A stretch of 64,000 nucleotides of DNA from VXYL01 sp965199875 (GTDB lineage Bacteria; Pseudomonadota; Gammaproteobacteria; Pseudomonadales; Azotimanducaceae), in contig OZ241346.1 of assembly GCA_965199875.1 (NCBI GenBank), positions 3,968,001 through 4,032,000 on the forward strand, given 5' to 3'. Below the pieces are notes generated by a model that was given only the letters and a program-made list of their open reading frames with translations, did no database searches and was not told the origin of the DNA. Positions 9,027 through 18,175 of the stretch are shown piece by piece (within the stretch, counting starts at the first letter, position 1; every line of letters begins with the position of its first letter). The position numbers and the translations under genes were made by a program.

Positions 9027-10709
9027 ATGACGCAATACATCTTCGTGACTGGCGGTGTCGTCTCCTCCCTGGGCAAAGGCATCGTCACCGCGTCTTTGGC
9101 GGCGATCCTCGAAGCGCGCCGGCTGAAGGTGAACATCCTGAAGATGGACCCGTACATCAACGTCGATCCAGGCACCATGAGCCCGTTCCAGCACGGCGAG
9201 GTGTTCGTCACCGCCGACGGCGCCGAAACCGACTTGGACCTCGGCCACTACGAGCGCTTCGTCAGCGGCGTGCGCATGTCGGCGCGCAACAACTTCACCA
9301 CCGGCGGCGTCTACGACGCGGTGATCCGCCGGGAACGACGGGGCGACTACCTGGGCCGCACCGTGCAGGTGATCCCCCACATCACCGACGAAATCAAGCA
9401 GCGCATCCGGGCGCTCGGCGACATGCCGACGAGTGCCAGCGGCGAGTCGGCAGACACGACGCCCAGCCAGCGCTTCGACGTCGTCATCGTCGAAATCGGC
9501 GGCACCGTCGGCGACATCGAGTCGCAGCCGTTTCTGGAAGCCGCCCGGCAGCTGCGTCTGGAACTCGGCGCCGGCAACTCGCTGTTCATCCATCTCACGC
9601 TGGTGCCGAAGCTGGCGATGGCTGGCGAGATCAAGACCAAGCCCACCCAGCACTCGGTGAAGGAACTGCGCGCCATCGGCTTGCAGCCGGACGTGCTGGT
9701 CTGCCGCTCCGAAGAACCCTTGGACGCCGAGGTGTGCGGCAAGATCGCGCTGTTCACCAACGTCGAAGAGCGCGCCGTGATCTCGCTGCAGGATGCGCCG
9801 TCCATCTACCAGGTGCCGGTGATGCTGAACGAACAGCGCCTGGACGACTTCGTCGTCGAGAAGCTGGACATCCGCTGCCAAGACGCGGATCTCGGCGAGT
9901 GGAAGCGGGTGATCGACGCCTTGCAGCATCCCCGGCGCACCACCGAGATCGCCATCGTCGGCAAGTACCTTGATCTGCTGGACGCCTACAAGTCGCTGTC
10001 CGAGGCCATCGCCCACGCTGGCATCGAGAACCGCACCGAGGTGGCCGTGCGCTACGTGGACGCCGAGCATCTCGAACGCCAAGGCTGCGCCGAGCTCGCC
10101 GACGTCCACGCCATCCTGGTGCCGGGCGGCTTCGGCGAGCGCGGCTTCGAGGGCAAGGTGAGCGCGGCCCGCTACGCCCGCGAGCACAACGTGCCCTACC
10201 TCGGCATCTGCTACGGGCTGCACGCCGCGGTCATCGACTTCGCGCGCAACGTCGCCGGCCTCGACAACGCCCACTCCACGGAGGTGAACCCGAACACCCG
10301 TCATCCGGTGATCGGGCTGGTCTCCGAGTGGCGCGAGCCGGACGGCGCGCTGGAACGGCGCGACGGCGACGAGGACAAGGGCGGCACCATGCGCCTCGGC
10401 GAACAGCGCTGTCGGCTGGATTCGTCCAGCCTAGCGGCCCGGCTGTACGACCAGCCATCGGTGCTGGAGCGCCATCGCCACCGCTTCGAGGTGAACGATC
10501 GCTATCTGCCGACGCTCCGCGAACACGGCATGCTGGTGTCGGGGTTAAGCGAAGCCGACCGCCTGGTGGAGATGATCGAACTGCCCGGCCTCGACTGGTT
10601 CGTCGCCTGCCAGTTCCACCCGGAGTTCAACTCGTCGCCGCGCGCCGGCCATCCGCTGTTCCGAGGCTTCGTGGCCGCGGCCAACCGCCACGCGGACGCC
10701 AACGCCTGA
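9027..10709 (+). CDS. pyrG: CTP synthase
   Basis: The 560-residue enzyme makes CTP from UTP, ATP and glutamine. The N-terminal synthetase domain starts MTQYIFVTGGVVSSLGKG, the canonical beginning, which decides the start at 9027 rather than a longer frame. The glutaminase domain holds the nucleophile C395 in GICYG and a C-terminal FHPEF that carries the H and E of the triad. The residues after the nucleophile (YGLHAA) differ from the common LGMQ pattern. First gene of the pyrG-kdsA-eno-ftsB order that is conserved in Gammaproteobacteria. Confidence 0.97.
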   Translation: MTQYIFVTGGVVSSLGKGIVTASLAAILEARRLKVNILKMDPYINVDPGTMSPFQHGEVFVTADGAETDLDLGHYERFVSGVRMSARNNFTTGGVYDAVIRRERRGDYLGRTVQVIPHITDEIKQRIRALGDMPTSASGESADTTPSQRFDVVIVEIGGTVGDIESQPFLEAARQLRLELGAGNSLFIHLTLVPKLAMAGEIKTKPTQHSVKELRAIGLQPDVLVCRSEEPLDAEVCGKIALFTNVEERAVISLQDAPSIYQVPVMLNEQRLDDFVVEKLDIRCQDADLGEWKRVIDALQHPRRTTEIAIVGKYLDLLDAYKSLSEAIAHAGIENRTEVAVRYVDAEHLERQGCAELADVHAILVPGGFGERGFEGKVSAARYAREHNVPYLGICYGLHAAVIDFARNVAGLDNAHSTEVNPNTRHPVIGLVSEWREPDGALERRDGDEDKGGTMRLGEQRCRLDSSSLAARLYDQPSVLERHRHRFEVNDRYLPTLREHGMLVSGLSEADRLVEMIELPGLDWFVACQFHPEFNSSPRAGHPLFRGFVAAANRHADANA

Positions 10710-10739
10710 GTCGCCGGCAATCTTCGTTCAGGAGCAAGC

Positions 10740-11576
10740 GTGCAGCTGGGTGCGTTCGAGGCGGGTTTGGAGCAGCCGCTCTTCGTCATTGCCGGGCCGT
10801 GCGTGATCGAGTCCGAAGCGCTGGCCCTGGAGACGTCCGCGGCGCTGAAGGATATCGCCGCCAACGTCGGCATCCCGTTCATCTACAAGAGCTCCTTCGA
10901 CAAGGCCAATCGCTCCTCCCACGCCAGCTTTCGCGGCCCCGGGTTGACAACGGGCCTGCGCATTCTGGAGCGGGTGCGCCGGGAGGTCGGCGTGCCGGTG
11001 CTTACCGACGTCCACGAAGACACGCCCCTCGACGAAGTGGCCAGCGTCGTCTCGGTGCTGCAAACCCCGGCGTTTCTGTGCCGACAGACCAACTTCATCC
11101 AGAACGTCTGCTCGCGGGGCTTGCCGGTGAACATCAAGAAGGGCCAGTTCCTGGCGCCGTCCGACATGCGCCACGTGGTCGCCAAGGCAAAGGCGACGGG
11201 GAACGAGCAGGTGCTGGTGTGCGAGCGCGGGGCGAGCTTCGGCTACAACAATCTGGTCTCGGACATGCGCTCCTTGGCCATCATGCGCGAAACCGGCTGC
11301 CCGGTGGTGTTCGACGCCACCCACTCCGTGCAGATGCCCGGCGCCCTTGGCGGCCGTTCCGGCGGCCAGCGCGAGATGGTGCCGGTGCTGGCCCGGGCCG
11401 CGGTGGCCGCCGGGGTTTCGGGACTCTTCATGGAGACCCACCCCAACCCGGATGCGGCGCTCTCCGACGGCCCCAACAGCTGGCCGACGGCGCTGCTCCA
11501 GGAGTTGCTTGAAGAGCTGGTCGCCATTGACGCGCTGGTGAAGCGGCATCGCTTCCTGGAGGCGGCCGCGCCATGA
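10740..11576 (+). CDS. kdsA: 3-deoxy-8-phosphooctulonate (KDO-8-P) synthase
   Basis: The 278-residue aldolase-type enzyme condenses phosphoenolpyruvate with arabinose-5-phosphate, the first committed step of KDO for lipopolysaccharide. FVIAGPCVIES near the N-terminus, YKSSFDKANRSS and the late VFDATHSVQMPG and METHPNPDAALSDG motifs are typical. The start is GTG. Its stop overlaps the eno start (ATGA). A KDO gene tells that the host makes a Gram-negative outer membrane. Confidence 0.96.
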   Translation: MQLGAFEAGLEQPLFVIAGPCVIESEALALETSAALKDIAANVGIPFIYKSSFDKANRSSHASFRGPGLTTGLRILERVRREVGVPVLTDVHEDTPLDEVASVVSVLQTPAFLCRQTNFIQNVCSRGLPVNIKKGQFLAPSDMRHVVAKAKATGNEQVLVCERGASFGYNNLVSDMRSLAIMRETGCPVVFDATHSVQMPGALGGRSGGQREMVPVLARAAVAAGVSGLFMETHPNPDAALSDGPNSWPTALLQELLEELVAIDALVKRHRFLEAAAP

Positions 11577-12856
11577 GCGCGATACGAACCGTCGTGGCCC
11601 GCGAGGCATTGGATTCCCGGGGCAATCCAACCGTCGAGGCCGAAGTGCTCCTGGACACCGGCGAGCGCGGCTTGGCGCTGGCGCCATCCGGCGCGTCCAC
11701 CGGATCCCGGGAGGCCGTGGAACTGCGCGACGGCTGCGCGTCTCGCTACGGCGGCAGGGGCGTGCGGCACGCGGTGGCCAACGTCGAGACGACCATCGCG
11801 CAAGCGCTGCGCGGTCTCGATCCGGCGCAGCAGCAAGCCGTGGACGACGCCATGATCGAACTCGACGGCACGCCGGACAAGAGCCGTCTCGGCGCCAACG
11901 CCATCCTTGCCGTTTCGCTGGCCAACGCCAAAGCCGCCGCTGCCGCCAGGTCCGAGCCGCTCTTTCGCCATTTGGCCGAACTCTACGGCGCTGCCGACGC
12001 ACGCCTGCCGGTGCCCATGATGAACATCGTCAACGGCGGCGCCCATGCGGACAACAACGTCGATGTTCAGGAGTTCATGATCCTGCCGGTGCGCCCCGGC
12101 AGCTTTCGCGAAGCGCTGCGTTGCGGCGTTGAAGTGTTCCATGCCCTGAAACGGGTGCTCGGCGATCGCGGTCTTTCCACCACCGTGGGCGACGAAGGCG
12201 GTTTCGCGCCCAATCTCGGTTCCAATGCCGAGGCCTTGGAAGCCATCCTGAAGGCCATCGAGCTGGCCGGCTATCGGCCGGAAGAGGACGTGGCGCTGGC
12301 CGTGGACGTCGCCGCTACGGAACTGTGGCAGCAGGGCGAGTACCACCTCGAGAGCGAAGGCAGGTCCTTCTCGACAAGCGGCTTCCGACGCTATCTGGCG
12401 GATCTGGCCGCCGAGTTCTCCATCGCTTCCATCGAAGACGGTCTGGCCGAGGACGACTGGCCCGGCTGGCAAGCGCTGACCGCCGAACTGGGCGCCTCCG
12501 TGCAGCTGGTGGGCGACGATCTCTTCGTCACCAACACCCGGCTGCTGGCGCGGGGCATCCGCGAAGGAGCTGCCAACGCCATACTGGTGAAGCCGAACCA
12601 GATCGGCACGCTGAGCGAGACCCTTGCCGCCATCCGGCTTGCCGTCGACGCCGGCTATCGCGTGGTGCTCTCCCACCGCTCCGGGGAAACCGAAGACACC
12701 ACCATCGCCGATCTCGCCGTGGCCACCGGCGCTGGCCAGATCAAGACCGGCGCCTGTTCGCGCTCCGACCGCGTTGCCAAGTACAACCGGCTGCTGCGCA
12801 TCGACGCCATGCTGGGCGACGGCGCCGAGTACCGCGGCGGCAAGGAGCTGGCGTGA
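11573..12856 (+). CDS. eno: Enolase
   Basis: The 427-residue glycolytic enzyme converts 2-phosphoglycerate to phosphoenolpyruvate. It carries the ALDSRGNPTVEAEV N-terminal signature, GDEGGFAPNL, SIEDGLAEDDW with a metal/catalytic acid, LVKPNQIGT with the catalytic lysine and SHRSGETEDT. It overlaps kdsA upstream (ATGA) and ftsB downstream (GTGA), so the three are translationally coupled. Confidence 0.98.
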   Translation: MSAIRTVVAREALDSRGNPTVEAEVLLDTGERGLALAPSGASTGSREAVELRDGCASRYGGRGVRHAVANVETTIAQALRGLDPAQQQAVDDAMIELDGTPDKSRLGANAILAVSLANAKAAAAARSEPLFRHLAELYGAADARLPVPMMNIVNGGAHADNNVDVQEFMILPVRPGSFREALRCGVEVFHALKRVLGDRGLSTTVGDEGGFAPNLGSNAEALEAILKAIELAGYRPEEDVALAVDVAATELWQQGEYHLESEGRSFSTSGFRRYLADLAAEFSIASIEDGLAEDDWPGWQALTAELGASVQLVGDDLFVTNTRLLARGIREGAANAILVKPNQIGTLSETLAAIRLAVDAGYRVVLSHRSGETEDTTIADLAVATGAGQIKTGACSRSDRVAKYNRLLRIDAMLGDGAEYRGGKELA

Positions 12857-13188
12857 GCTTGCGCGCCGTCAAGTTTGTCGCCGCCAGCGGCATCGTGCTG
12901 CTGGCGCTGCTGCTCTACCGCTTCTGGTTCGGCGAATCCGGCTGGTTCGCCGTGCGCCAACTGGCCGAGGAGGTTGCCGTTCAGGATCGCCGCACCGAGG
13001 CAGCCGCCGAGCGCAACCGCACGCTGACCACCGAAGTGATGGCGCTGAAGCAGGGGTTGGACGCCGTGGAGGCCCGGGCGCGAACGGATCTGGGCATGGT
13101 GGCGGAAGGCGAGACGTTCTATCTCGTCGTCGACGGCGCCGCCAACGACGTACCGAGCGCTCGGCAGGAGGCGAACGGAACGCCGTGA
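12853..13188 (+). CDS. ftsB: Cell division protein FtsB
   Basis: A 111-residue bitopic protein: a short cytoplasmic start, a membrane segment (IVLLALLLYRFWF) and a periplasmic coiled coil, followed by the RARTDLGMVAEGETFYLV region characteristic of FtsB/DivIC. It works with FtsL and FtsQ in the divisome. The GTG start overlaps the enolase stop, the usual eno-ftsB arrangement. The genes that normally follow (ispD, ispF, truD, surE) are not here; pcm comes next with a GTGA overlap. Confidence 0.92.
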   Translation: MSLRAVKFVAASGIVLLALLLYRFWFGESGWFAVRQLAEEVAVQDRRTEAAAERNRTLTTEVMALKQGLDAVEARARTDLGMVAEGETFYLVVDGAANDVPSARQEANGTP

Positions 13189-13865
13189 ACGACGTCCACT
13201 TGCGCGGCATCGGCATGACCTCGCAGCGCACTCGCAACCGTTTGGTCGAGCGGCTGCGCAGGTCCGGCATCAACGACGAACGGGTGCTGGAAGCGATTGC
13301 CACGGTGCCTCGGCACATCTTCATCGACGAAGCCCTCGCCCATCGCGCCTACGAAGACAAAGCCTTGCCCATCGGCCACGGCCAGACCATCTCGCAGCCC
13401 TACATCGTGGCGGCGATGACCGCGGCGGTGCTGGCCAGCATTCGTCCTCGCGGCAAGCACGCGCGGCGAGTGCTGGAGATCGGCACCGGCTCCGGCTATC
13501 AGACGGCCATTCTGGCCGGCCTCGTCGAGCGCGTGTATTCCGTCGAGCGCATCGGGGCGCTTCTGTCGAGAGCCCGGCGGCGTTTTCGCGACCTGGGCAT
13601 CCACAACGTCTATCTGAAGCACGCCGACGGCAACCTGGGCTGGCCCGACGCCGGGCCCTTCGACGCCGCCATGGTCACCGCCGGCGCAACCCGGGTGCCG
13701 AACGCGCTGATGGAGCAACTGGCGGACGGAGCGCCGCTGGTGATTCCCGTCGGCCAAGGCGACTTGCAGCAGCTTCGGGTGTTCAAGCGCAATGGCGACG
13801 CCTGGCGCGGGAACACGTTGGAAGACGTGCGCTTCGTGCCGCTGCTGCCGGGCGTGCGGGCGTGA
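13185..13865 (+). CDS. pcm: Protein-L-isoaspartate O-methyltransferase
   Basis: The 226-residue SAM-dependent enzyme repairs isoaspartyl residues in damaged proteins. The SAM-binding motif VLEIGTGSGYQTA, the preceding ALPIGHGQTISQPYIVA and the final VRFVPLLPG are all present. The GTG at 13185 overlaps the ftsB stop; an internal ATG at 13215 (MTSQRTRNRL) is an alternative start. The downstream DUF368 gene overlaps its stop. Confidence 0.95.
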   Translation: MNDVHLRGIGMTSQRTRNRLVERLRRSGINDERVLEAIATVPRHIFIDEALAHRAYEDKALPIGHGQTISQPYIVAAMTAAVLASIRPRGKHARRVLEIGTGSGYQTAILAGLVERVYSVERIGALLSRARRRFRDLGIHNVYLKHADGNLGWPDAGPFDAAMVTAGATRVPNALMEQLADGAPLVIPVGQGDLQQLRVFKRNGDAWRGNTLEDVRFVPLLPGVRA

Positions 13866-14803
13866 GCGTGCCGCCGATGCGCTCGCTGCGCGCCTGGCTG
13901 GCCGAGATGCTGCCCCGCGCTCCACGCCCCGCCGATGCCGAAGGCCCGGAAATACCACCGCGCGGCTTGTTCGTGCGCGGGCTGGCGATGGGCGCCGCCG
14001 AGGTCGTGCCGGGCGTCTCCGGGGGCACCGTTGCGTTCGTCACCGGCATCTACGACGAACTGGTGCGCTCGCTGGCGTCGTTCTCGCATCGCTCGCCTTT
14101 GCGCCTTGGCCGCCAGGGCTGGCGCTCCTTCGCGCGCGAACACAACGTCGTCTTCTTCCTGGCCCTGGGCGGCGGCATGGTGGCCAGTTTCCTGATCGTC
14201 GCCAACGTCCTGGCGACGTTGCTCACCACCCACGGCGTCTACGTCTTCGGCCTGTTCTTCGGCTTGATCGCCGGCTCGGTGTTCCACGTGGCCGCGCAGT
14301 CGAGCTGGCGCTGGCTGTGCTCGTTGGGTATCGCCGGGCTTGCCGCCGGCTTGGCGCTGGGGCTTGTTTCCAAGTCGGGTCCGGCGGGCGACGTCGGTGC
14401 GCTCGGCATCTTCGGCGCCGGCGCGCTGGCCGCCACGGCGTGGATTCTGCCCGGCGTCTCCGGCTCGTTCATGCTGCTGCTGCTGGGCCTCTACCGGCCG
14501 CTGCTCGAAGCGCTGCAACAGCTCGATCTGCCGACCTTGGGCATCTTCGCCGGAGGTTTGGCGGCGGGCCTGCTTGGCGTCTCCAAACTGCTGCGCTGGC
14601 TGCTGGACCGGATGCGCGAGCCGCTTGCCGCGGTACTCACCGGCTTCGTGGCCGGTTCGCTGGTCCACATCTGGCCATGGCGAGCAGCCCCCACCGAAGA
14701 TGCCTGGCTTGCCGGCGTGGTCTTCGCCATGCTGGCCGGGGTGCTGATCGTGTTGCCGCTAGGGCTGCGCGCTCGCCGCGGCGCACGGCCTGGGGTTGGA
14801 TAG
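13862..14803 (+). CDS. DUF368 membrane protein, possible undecaprenyl-phosphate translocase
   Basis: The 313-residue polytopic membrane protein opens with the family signature GLAMGAAEVVPGVSGGTVAF and repeats a related VSGSFMLLLLGLY in the second half, the internal repeat of DUF368 proteins. Members of this family (PopT) were shown to recycle undecaprenyl phosphate across the cytoplasmic membrane, so a role in cell-wall lipid recycling is likely by family knowledge. The start is GTG and overlaps pcm. The next gene is an nlpD-like cell-wall gene, which fits. Confidence 0.85.
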   Translation: MSVPPMRSLRAWLAEMLPRAPRPADAEGPEIPPRGLFVRGLAMGAAEVVPGVSGGTVAFVTGIYDELVRSLASFSHRSPLRLGRQGWRSFAREHNVVFFLALGGGMVASFLIVANVLATLLTTHGVYVFGLFFGLIAGSVFHVAAQSSWRWLCSLGIAGLAAGLALGLVSKSGPAGDVGALGIFGAGALAATAWILPGVSGSFMLLLLGLYRPLLEALQQLDLPTLGIFAGGLAAGLLGVSKLLRWLLDRMREPLAAVLTGFVAGSLVHIWPWRAAPTEDAWLAGVVFAMLAGVLIVLPLGLRARRGARPGVG

Positions 14804-14806
14804 TCG

Positions 14807-15781
14807 ATGCCGCTCTCGGCCAGCGACGGACAATGCTGCGGCAGCGCACCGGGCCGGCGGCTGGGACGCGGCACATTTTGGAGCTTGGCTGCGCTGTGTC
14901 TTGCCGGCCTGCTTGCCGGTTGCGCAACCACCAGCCGAGCGCCGGTGGAAGATCGCTCGTCGGCCGGGGCCGCCAGGCCCGACACCTACACGGTGCGCAA
15001 GAACGACACGCTCTACTCCATCGCCTGGCGACACAATCTGGAGTACCAAGCGCTGGCCGAGGCCAATGGCATCCGTCCGCCCTATACGGTCTACCCGGGT
15101 CAGAGCATCCGCTTGCTTGGAGCGCCGGCGGCGCCCGCCACGGCGAAGCCAAGCGCAACGGCTTCAAGGCCCGCTCGTCCGATTTCCCAACCAGCGTCCC
15201 CACCAACAGTACGTCGCGCCGAAGACGACCAACGTCCCGACATCGCCAGCACGCCCATGCCACCAAAGCCTCCACCGGCACTACCGACGCCGAGCGTGCC
15301 AAGCCGCCCCGCGGCGGCGCCCGCCCCAGCAGCAACCGAGAAACCGCCCTCGCCCACGCCTGCTGCGCCACCCAAGAAGCCGGCGCCGGCCAAGCCGCAA
15401 CCACCCGCGCCACGTGCGGCCGGCCAGTGGCTGCGTCCGGTGGCTGCCCGGCCAGTGCGCGGCTTCGGCGGCGGCTCGAACGGCTTGGACTACGCGCTTC
15501 CTCCGAGAACCGAAGTTCGCGCCGCCGCGCCAGGCGTCGTGGTCTACGCAGGCCCCGGGCTTGGTGGCTTTCGCCATCTGGTGATCGTGAAGGCCAGCGA
15601 ACGCTATCTCGTCGCCTACGGCGTCAACGCGACGCCGAAACTGCAAGAAGGCGACACCGTGGCCAGTGGCGCCACCGTGGTGCAGGTCGGCGATGGCGAC
15701 GCCGCCGCCAGACGCTTCCACTTCGAGGTGCGCGATCGCGGCAAGCCGGTGGACCCGACGAAGCTGATCGGCAGCGGCTAA
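14807..15781 (+). CDS. nlpD: NlpD-like lipoprotein with LysM and degenerate M23 domain
   Basis: The 324-residue outer-membrane lipoprotein has a signal peptide with lipobox LLAGC, a LysM domain (DTYTVRKNDTLYSIAW onwards), a long proline/alanine-rich linker, and a C-terminal LytM/M23 domain. The zinc-ligand positions are degenerate: the usual HxxxD region reads SNGLDYAL. That is the state in NlpD and EnvC, which activate amidases rather than cut peptidoglycan. The position near pcm is the classic pcm-nlpD neighbourhood, but rpoS does not follow. Confidence 0.85.
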   Translation: MPLSASDGQCCGSAPGRRLGRGTFWSLAALCLAGLLAGCATTSRAPVEDRSSAGAARPDTYTVRKNDTLYSIAWRHNLEYQALAEANGIRPPYTVYPGQSIRLLGAPAAPATAKPSATASRPARPISQPASPPTVRRAEDDQRPDIASTPMPPKPPPALPTPSVPSRPAAAPAPAATEKPPSPTPAAPPKKPAPAKPQPPAPRAAGQWLRPVAARPVRGFGGGSNGLDYALPPRTEVRAAAPGVVVYAGPGLGGFRHLVIVKASERYLVAYGVNATPKLQEGDTVASGATVVQVGDGDAAARRFHFEVRDRGKPVDPTKLIGSG

Positions 15782-15811
15782 GCGGTTGCGAAGGCCCGCT
15801 GGCCGCGTCCG

Positions 15812-17089
15812 TCACAGATCGCGCGGCGGCTGGCGATCCGGCGGCAGGTTGCCGGGCCAGTCCCGCCGCACGCGAACAATACACCGCACCCACTGCGCGT
15901 CCACCTCGAAGCGTGGTTCCTCCTGCTCGTTGGCGTGGAGTGCCGCGCGCACCTCGGCAAGGCCGACGCCGAAGCGCTGCACCAGGCCGGCGACGCGCAT
16001 CGCGTCCGCCAAGTTCGGGTTACGGTAGTCCACCAGGCCGGGCCGGCCGAAGTTGTCCGGCGTGACCTGCCCGTACGGGCCGCCCGGGCTGATGACTTCG
16101 ACGTGTTCCGCGAACCAGTGCAGCGCAACGGGGCTGCTGGTGCCTTCGTAGGAACGATGCAGCACCGCGTTGCGCACCAGCTCCCGCAATGCCGCCACGG
16201 CATAGGTGGCGCGGCGGACTTCCGTGCGTCCAAGCTGCACGGACTCGCGGACGTTGGCGCGCAGTAGACGGTCCACCTCCGCGATCGACTCCGCGAGCGG
16301 GCTTTCGACCCGCTCGTTGTCCAGGATGGGGTCGGCGCGCTCTTCGCCATCGAAGCGCACGAACTGCACGTAGGCGCCCGGCAGAAAGCGCACCGGCTTG
16401 GGGCACAGCGCGAGGATGCCGAGCACGGTGGGCGTGGGATCGTCCGGGTGGATGATCATCTTCGTCGCCGCGAGGCGTTCCTCCACGGTGCGGTCGTTGC
16501 GCGCCAGCACCTCGGCGGCGAACGCCTGGGGCAGGTGAAGGTACTGGAAGCGCGGCAGGTCGAGGTCCGCGAGGGTTGCGCCGCGCACCGGCGCCACGTC
16601 GAACGGCGCGTCGCCATGCCGGCGCCTTTCGTTCAGCACACGTTCGTCCTGGGCGCTGGCGATGCTTCGTCGCGGGCCGACGCGGGTCCAGATGCGACCC
16701 TGGTAGCGCACCGGCGGCGAGTCGGCCGGCGCCACCATCACCACGGCGACATCCGCTCCTGCCAAACGCCGCTTGCCCACCGTCATGGTCGGAATGGGCA
16801 GGATGTTGCCGTCCGTCTTGCAGTGCGCGAGGTGCAGCAACAGGGCGTCGTTGATCTCCAGCCCCGACGGCGAGCCGTCGTCGCGCGCGCCCACGAAAAC
16901 GACGCCCGGCCTGCCATGCCCGGGCAAGTCGTTGGCGAACGCGCAAATGGCTTGGCGCACGGTTCTTGGCGCGCCCCCGGCAAAGGTCTCCTTGCGTTCG
17001 ACCAGATCCGACTCCACGTCCGCGAGCAACGCTTCGAGTTCGGCATCGGTGTAGAAGTGCATGGTGGTGTCTCGAGGCAGTGCGGACAT
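15812..17089 (-). CDS. AlbA_2/HATPase-type transcriptional regulator-like protein
   Basis: The 425-residue protein has an N-terminal Schlafen AlbA_2-type domain (ESDLVERKETF, then QAICAFANDLPGHGRPGVVFVGARDDG) and a C-terminal GHKL ATPase-like part (ALRELVRNAVLHRSY, SPGGPYGQVTPDNF, FGVGLAEVRAAL). Such proteins are annotated as transcriptional regulators or ATP-binding proteins, and the family is widespread in accessory DNA; the molecular role is uncertain. A second start at 17062 (MHFYTD) is equally possible. It is convergent with the nlpD-like gene. Confidence 0.75.
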   Translation of the reverse strand: MSALPRDTTMHFYTDAELEALLADVESDLVERKETFAGGAPRTVRQAICAFANDLPGHGRPGVVFVGARDDGSPSGLEINDALLLHLAHCKTDGNILPIPTMTVGKRRLAGADVAVVMVAPADSPPVRYQGRIWTRVGPRRSIASAQDERVLNERRRHGDAPFDVAPVRGATLADLDLPRFQYLHLPQAFAAEVLARNDRTVEERLAATKMIIHPDDPTPTVLGILALCPKPVRFLPGAYVQFVRFDGEERADPILDNERVESPLAESIAEVDRLLRANVRESVQLGRTEVRRATYAVAALRELVRNAVLHRSYEGTSSPVALHWFAEHVEVISPGGPYGQVTPDNFGRPGLVDYRNPNLADAMRVAGLVQRFGVGLAEVRAALHANEQEEPRFEVDAQWVRCIVRVRRDWPGNLPPDRQPPRDL

Positions 17090-17262
17090 CCGCGAATCAC
17101 GCCGCGTGCGACGTGCGGATTGTAGGTCGAGATCGCCGCTGCGAGGACAGCCTGTTTGGCAGCAAGACCGACGCTGCCGCCGCGCTAATTCCGGTGTTTT
17201 TCTTATGTTCGCGTTCGCCCGACCGTGGTATGGTCCGCATGTGTGCGCGTGGCTCTCGGGCA

Positions 17263-17583
17263 ATGGCAGCAGACGACATTCCGCAGCTGGCCGCAGCGGG
17301 GTTTTCAGCCGCCGCCTTGGTGTTGTGCGCGGCCGGCTATGCGCTCCTGCTCGCCCTTGGCCGCGCCCGTGGCCTTGCGGTTCTGCGCCGCGCTTCGCTG
17401 ATTGCGTATGCCGGCGTGGTGCTGGCGGCGGTGGCGCTGTGCTGGGCGCTGAATCTGCAAGGGCTGTGGCTGGTTCTCGTGGCCATCGTGCTGGTTGGCT
17501 ATTTCGTCGCGCCGCGGGCGGTGTGGCGGCTGTCGGTGGCGACGCATGAAGAGGCGCATCGGGAGGAACGCGCGGATGAGTAG
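17263..17583 (+). CDS. Small membrane protein of the nor cluster
   Basis: A 106-residue hydrophobic protein with three likely membrane segments followed by a basic tail. I do not recognise the family. It ends inside the start of norC (its TAG stop lies just after the norC ATG), so it is coupled to the nitric oxide reductase genes and probably assists assembly of the complex; that is inference from position. Upstream in-frame ATGs at 17230 and 17239 are alternative starts. Confidence 0.55.
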   Translation: MAADDIPQLAAAGFSAAALVLCAAGYALLLALGRARGLAVLRRASLIAYAGVVLAAVALCWALNLQGLWLVLVAIVLVGYFVAPRAVWRLSVATHEEAHREERADE

Positions 17584-18175
17584 CGCACCGTGGTGGGCCG
17601 CCGAGGACTTCTGGCGCAAGTGCGCCATCTTCGTCACGGCGTTCATGGCGCTGGCGCTCATCCTGCTCACCTTCCATTCGCTGGCGGCGATTCAGAGCGG
17701 CGCTGGCCGGGTGCCGGCGTACTCCGTCGTCAACCACCGCATCGACTACCGGATGGATCGCGAGCGCGGCTATCAAGTGCCGGTGATCGGCGACGAAGCG
17801 CCGCTGTTCGGGCACAAGCTCACGGAAGCCGAGGCCGAAGAACTGGTCGACCTGGGCAAGCTCACGGTGCAGGCGAAGAACTGCATGAACTGCCACACGC
17901 TGCTCGGCAACGGCGCCTACTACGCGCCGGACCTCACCAAGGCGTGGCTGGACCCAGGCTGGGGCAACGAGCAGGCGCGGGAGACCTTGATGACGCTGTT
18001 CCTCAAGGACCCGATTGCCAACGCCCGCACCTTCGGCACCGGCCGGCGCATGCCGGACATGGACCTCACGGACGACGAAGTGCGCGGCGTCATCGCCTTC
18101 CTGAAGTGGATGTCCGCCGTGGACACCAACGGCTTCCCGCGCGGCTTCAAGCCGCTGCCCCAGGGAGGCGCGTGA
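17576..18175 (+). CDS. norC: Nitric oxide reductase cytochrome c subunit
   Basis: The 199-residue membrane-anchored c-type cytochrome has one N-terminal membrane helix, a heme motif CMNCH in KNCMNCHTLLGNGAYYAPDL, and a candidate axial methionine in GRRMPDMDL. It brings electrons to NorB for reduction of nitric oxide to nitrous oxide. A GGAGGA ribosome site precedes the ATG at 17576, and the stop overlaps the norB start (TGATG). Confidence 0.93.
   Translation: MSSAPWWAAEDFWRKCAIFVTAFMALALILLTFHSLAAIQSGAGRVPAYSVVNHRIDYRMDRERGYQVPVIGDEAPLFGHKLTEAEAEELVDLGKLTVQAKNCMNCHTLLGNGAYYAPDLTKAWLDPGWGNEQARETLMTLFLKDPIANARTFGTGRRMPDMDLTDDEVRGVIAFLKWMSAVDTNGFPRGFKPLPQGGA

Noticed and set aside
15812..17896. 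A longer start for the AlbA_2 gene, reaching 17896
   Set aside because: The extension is antisense to norC and the small membrane gene, is low-complexity, and the domain begins only after 17089.
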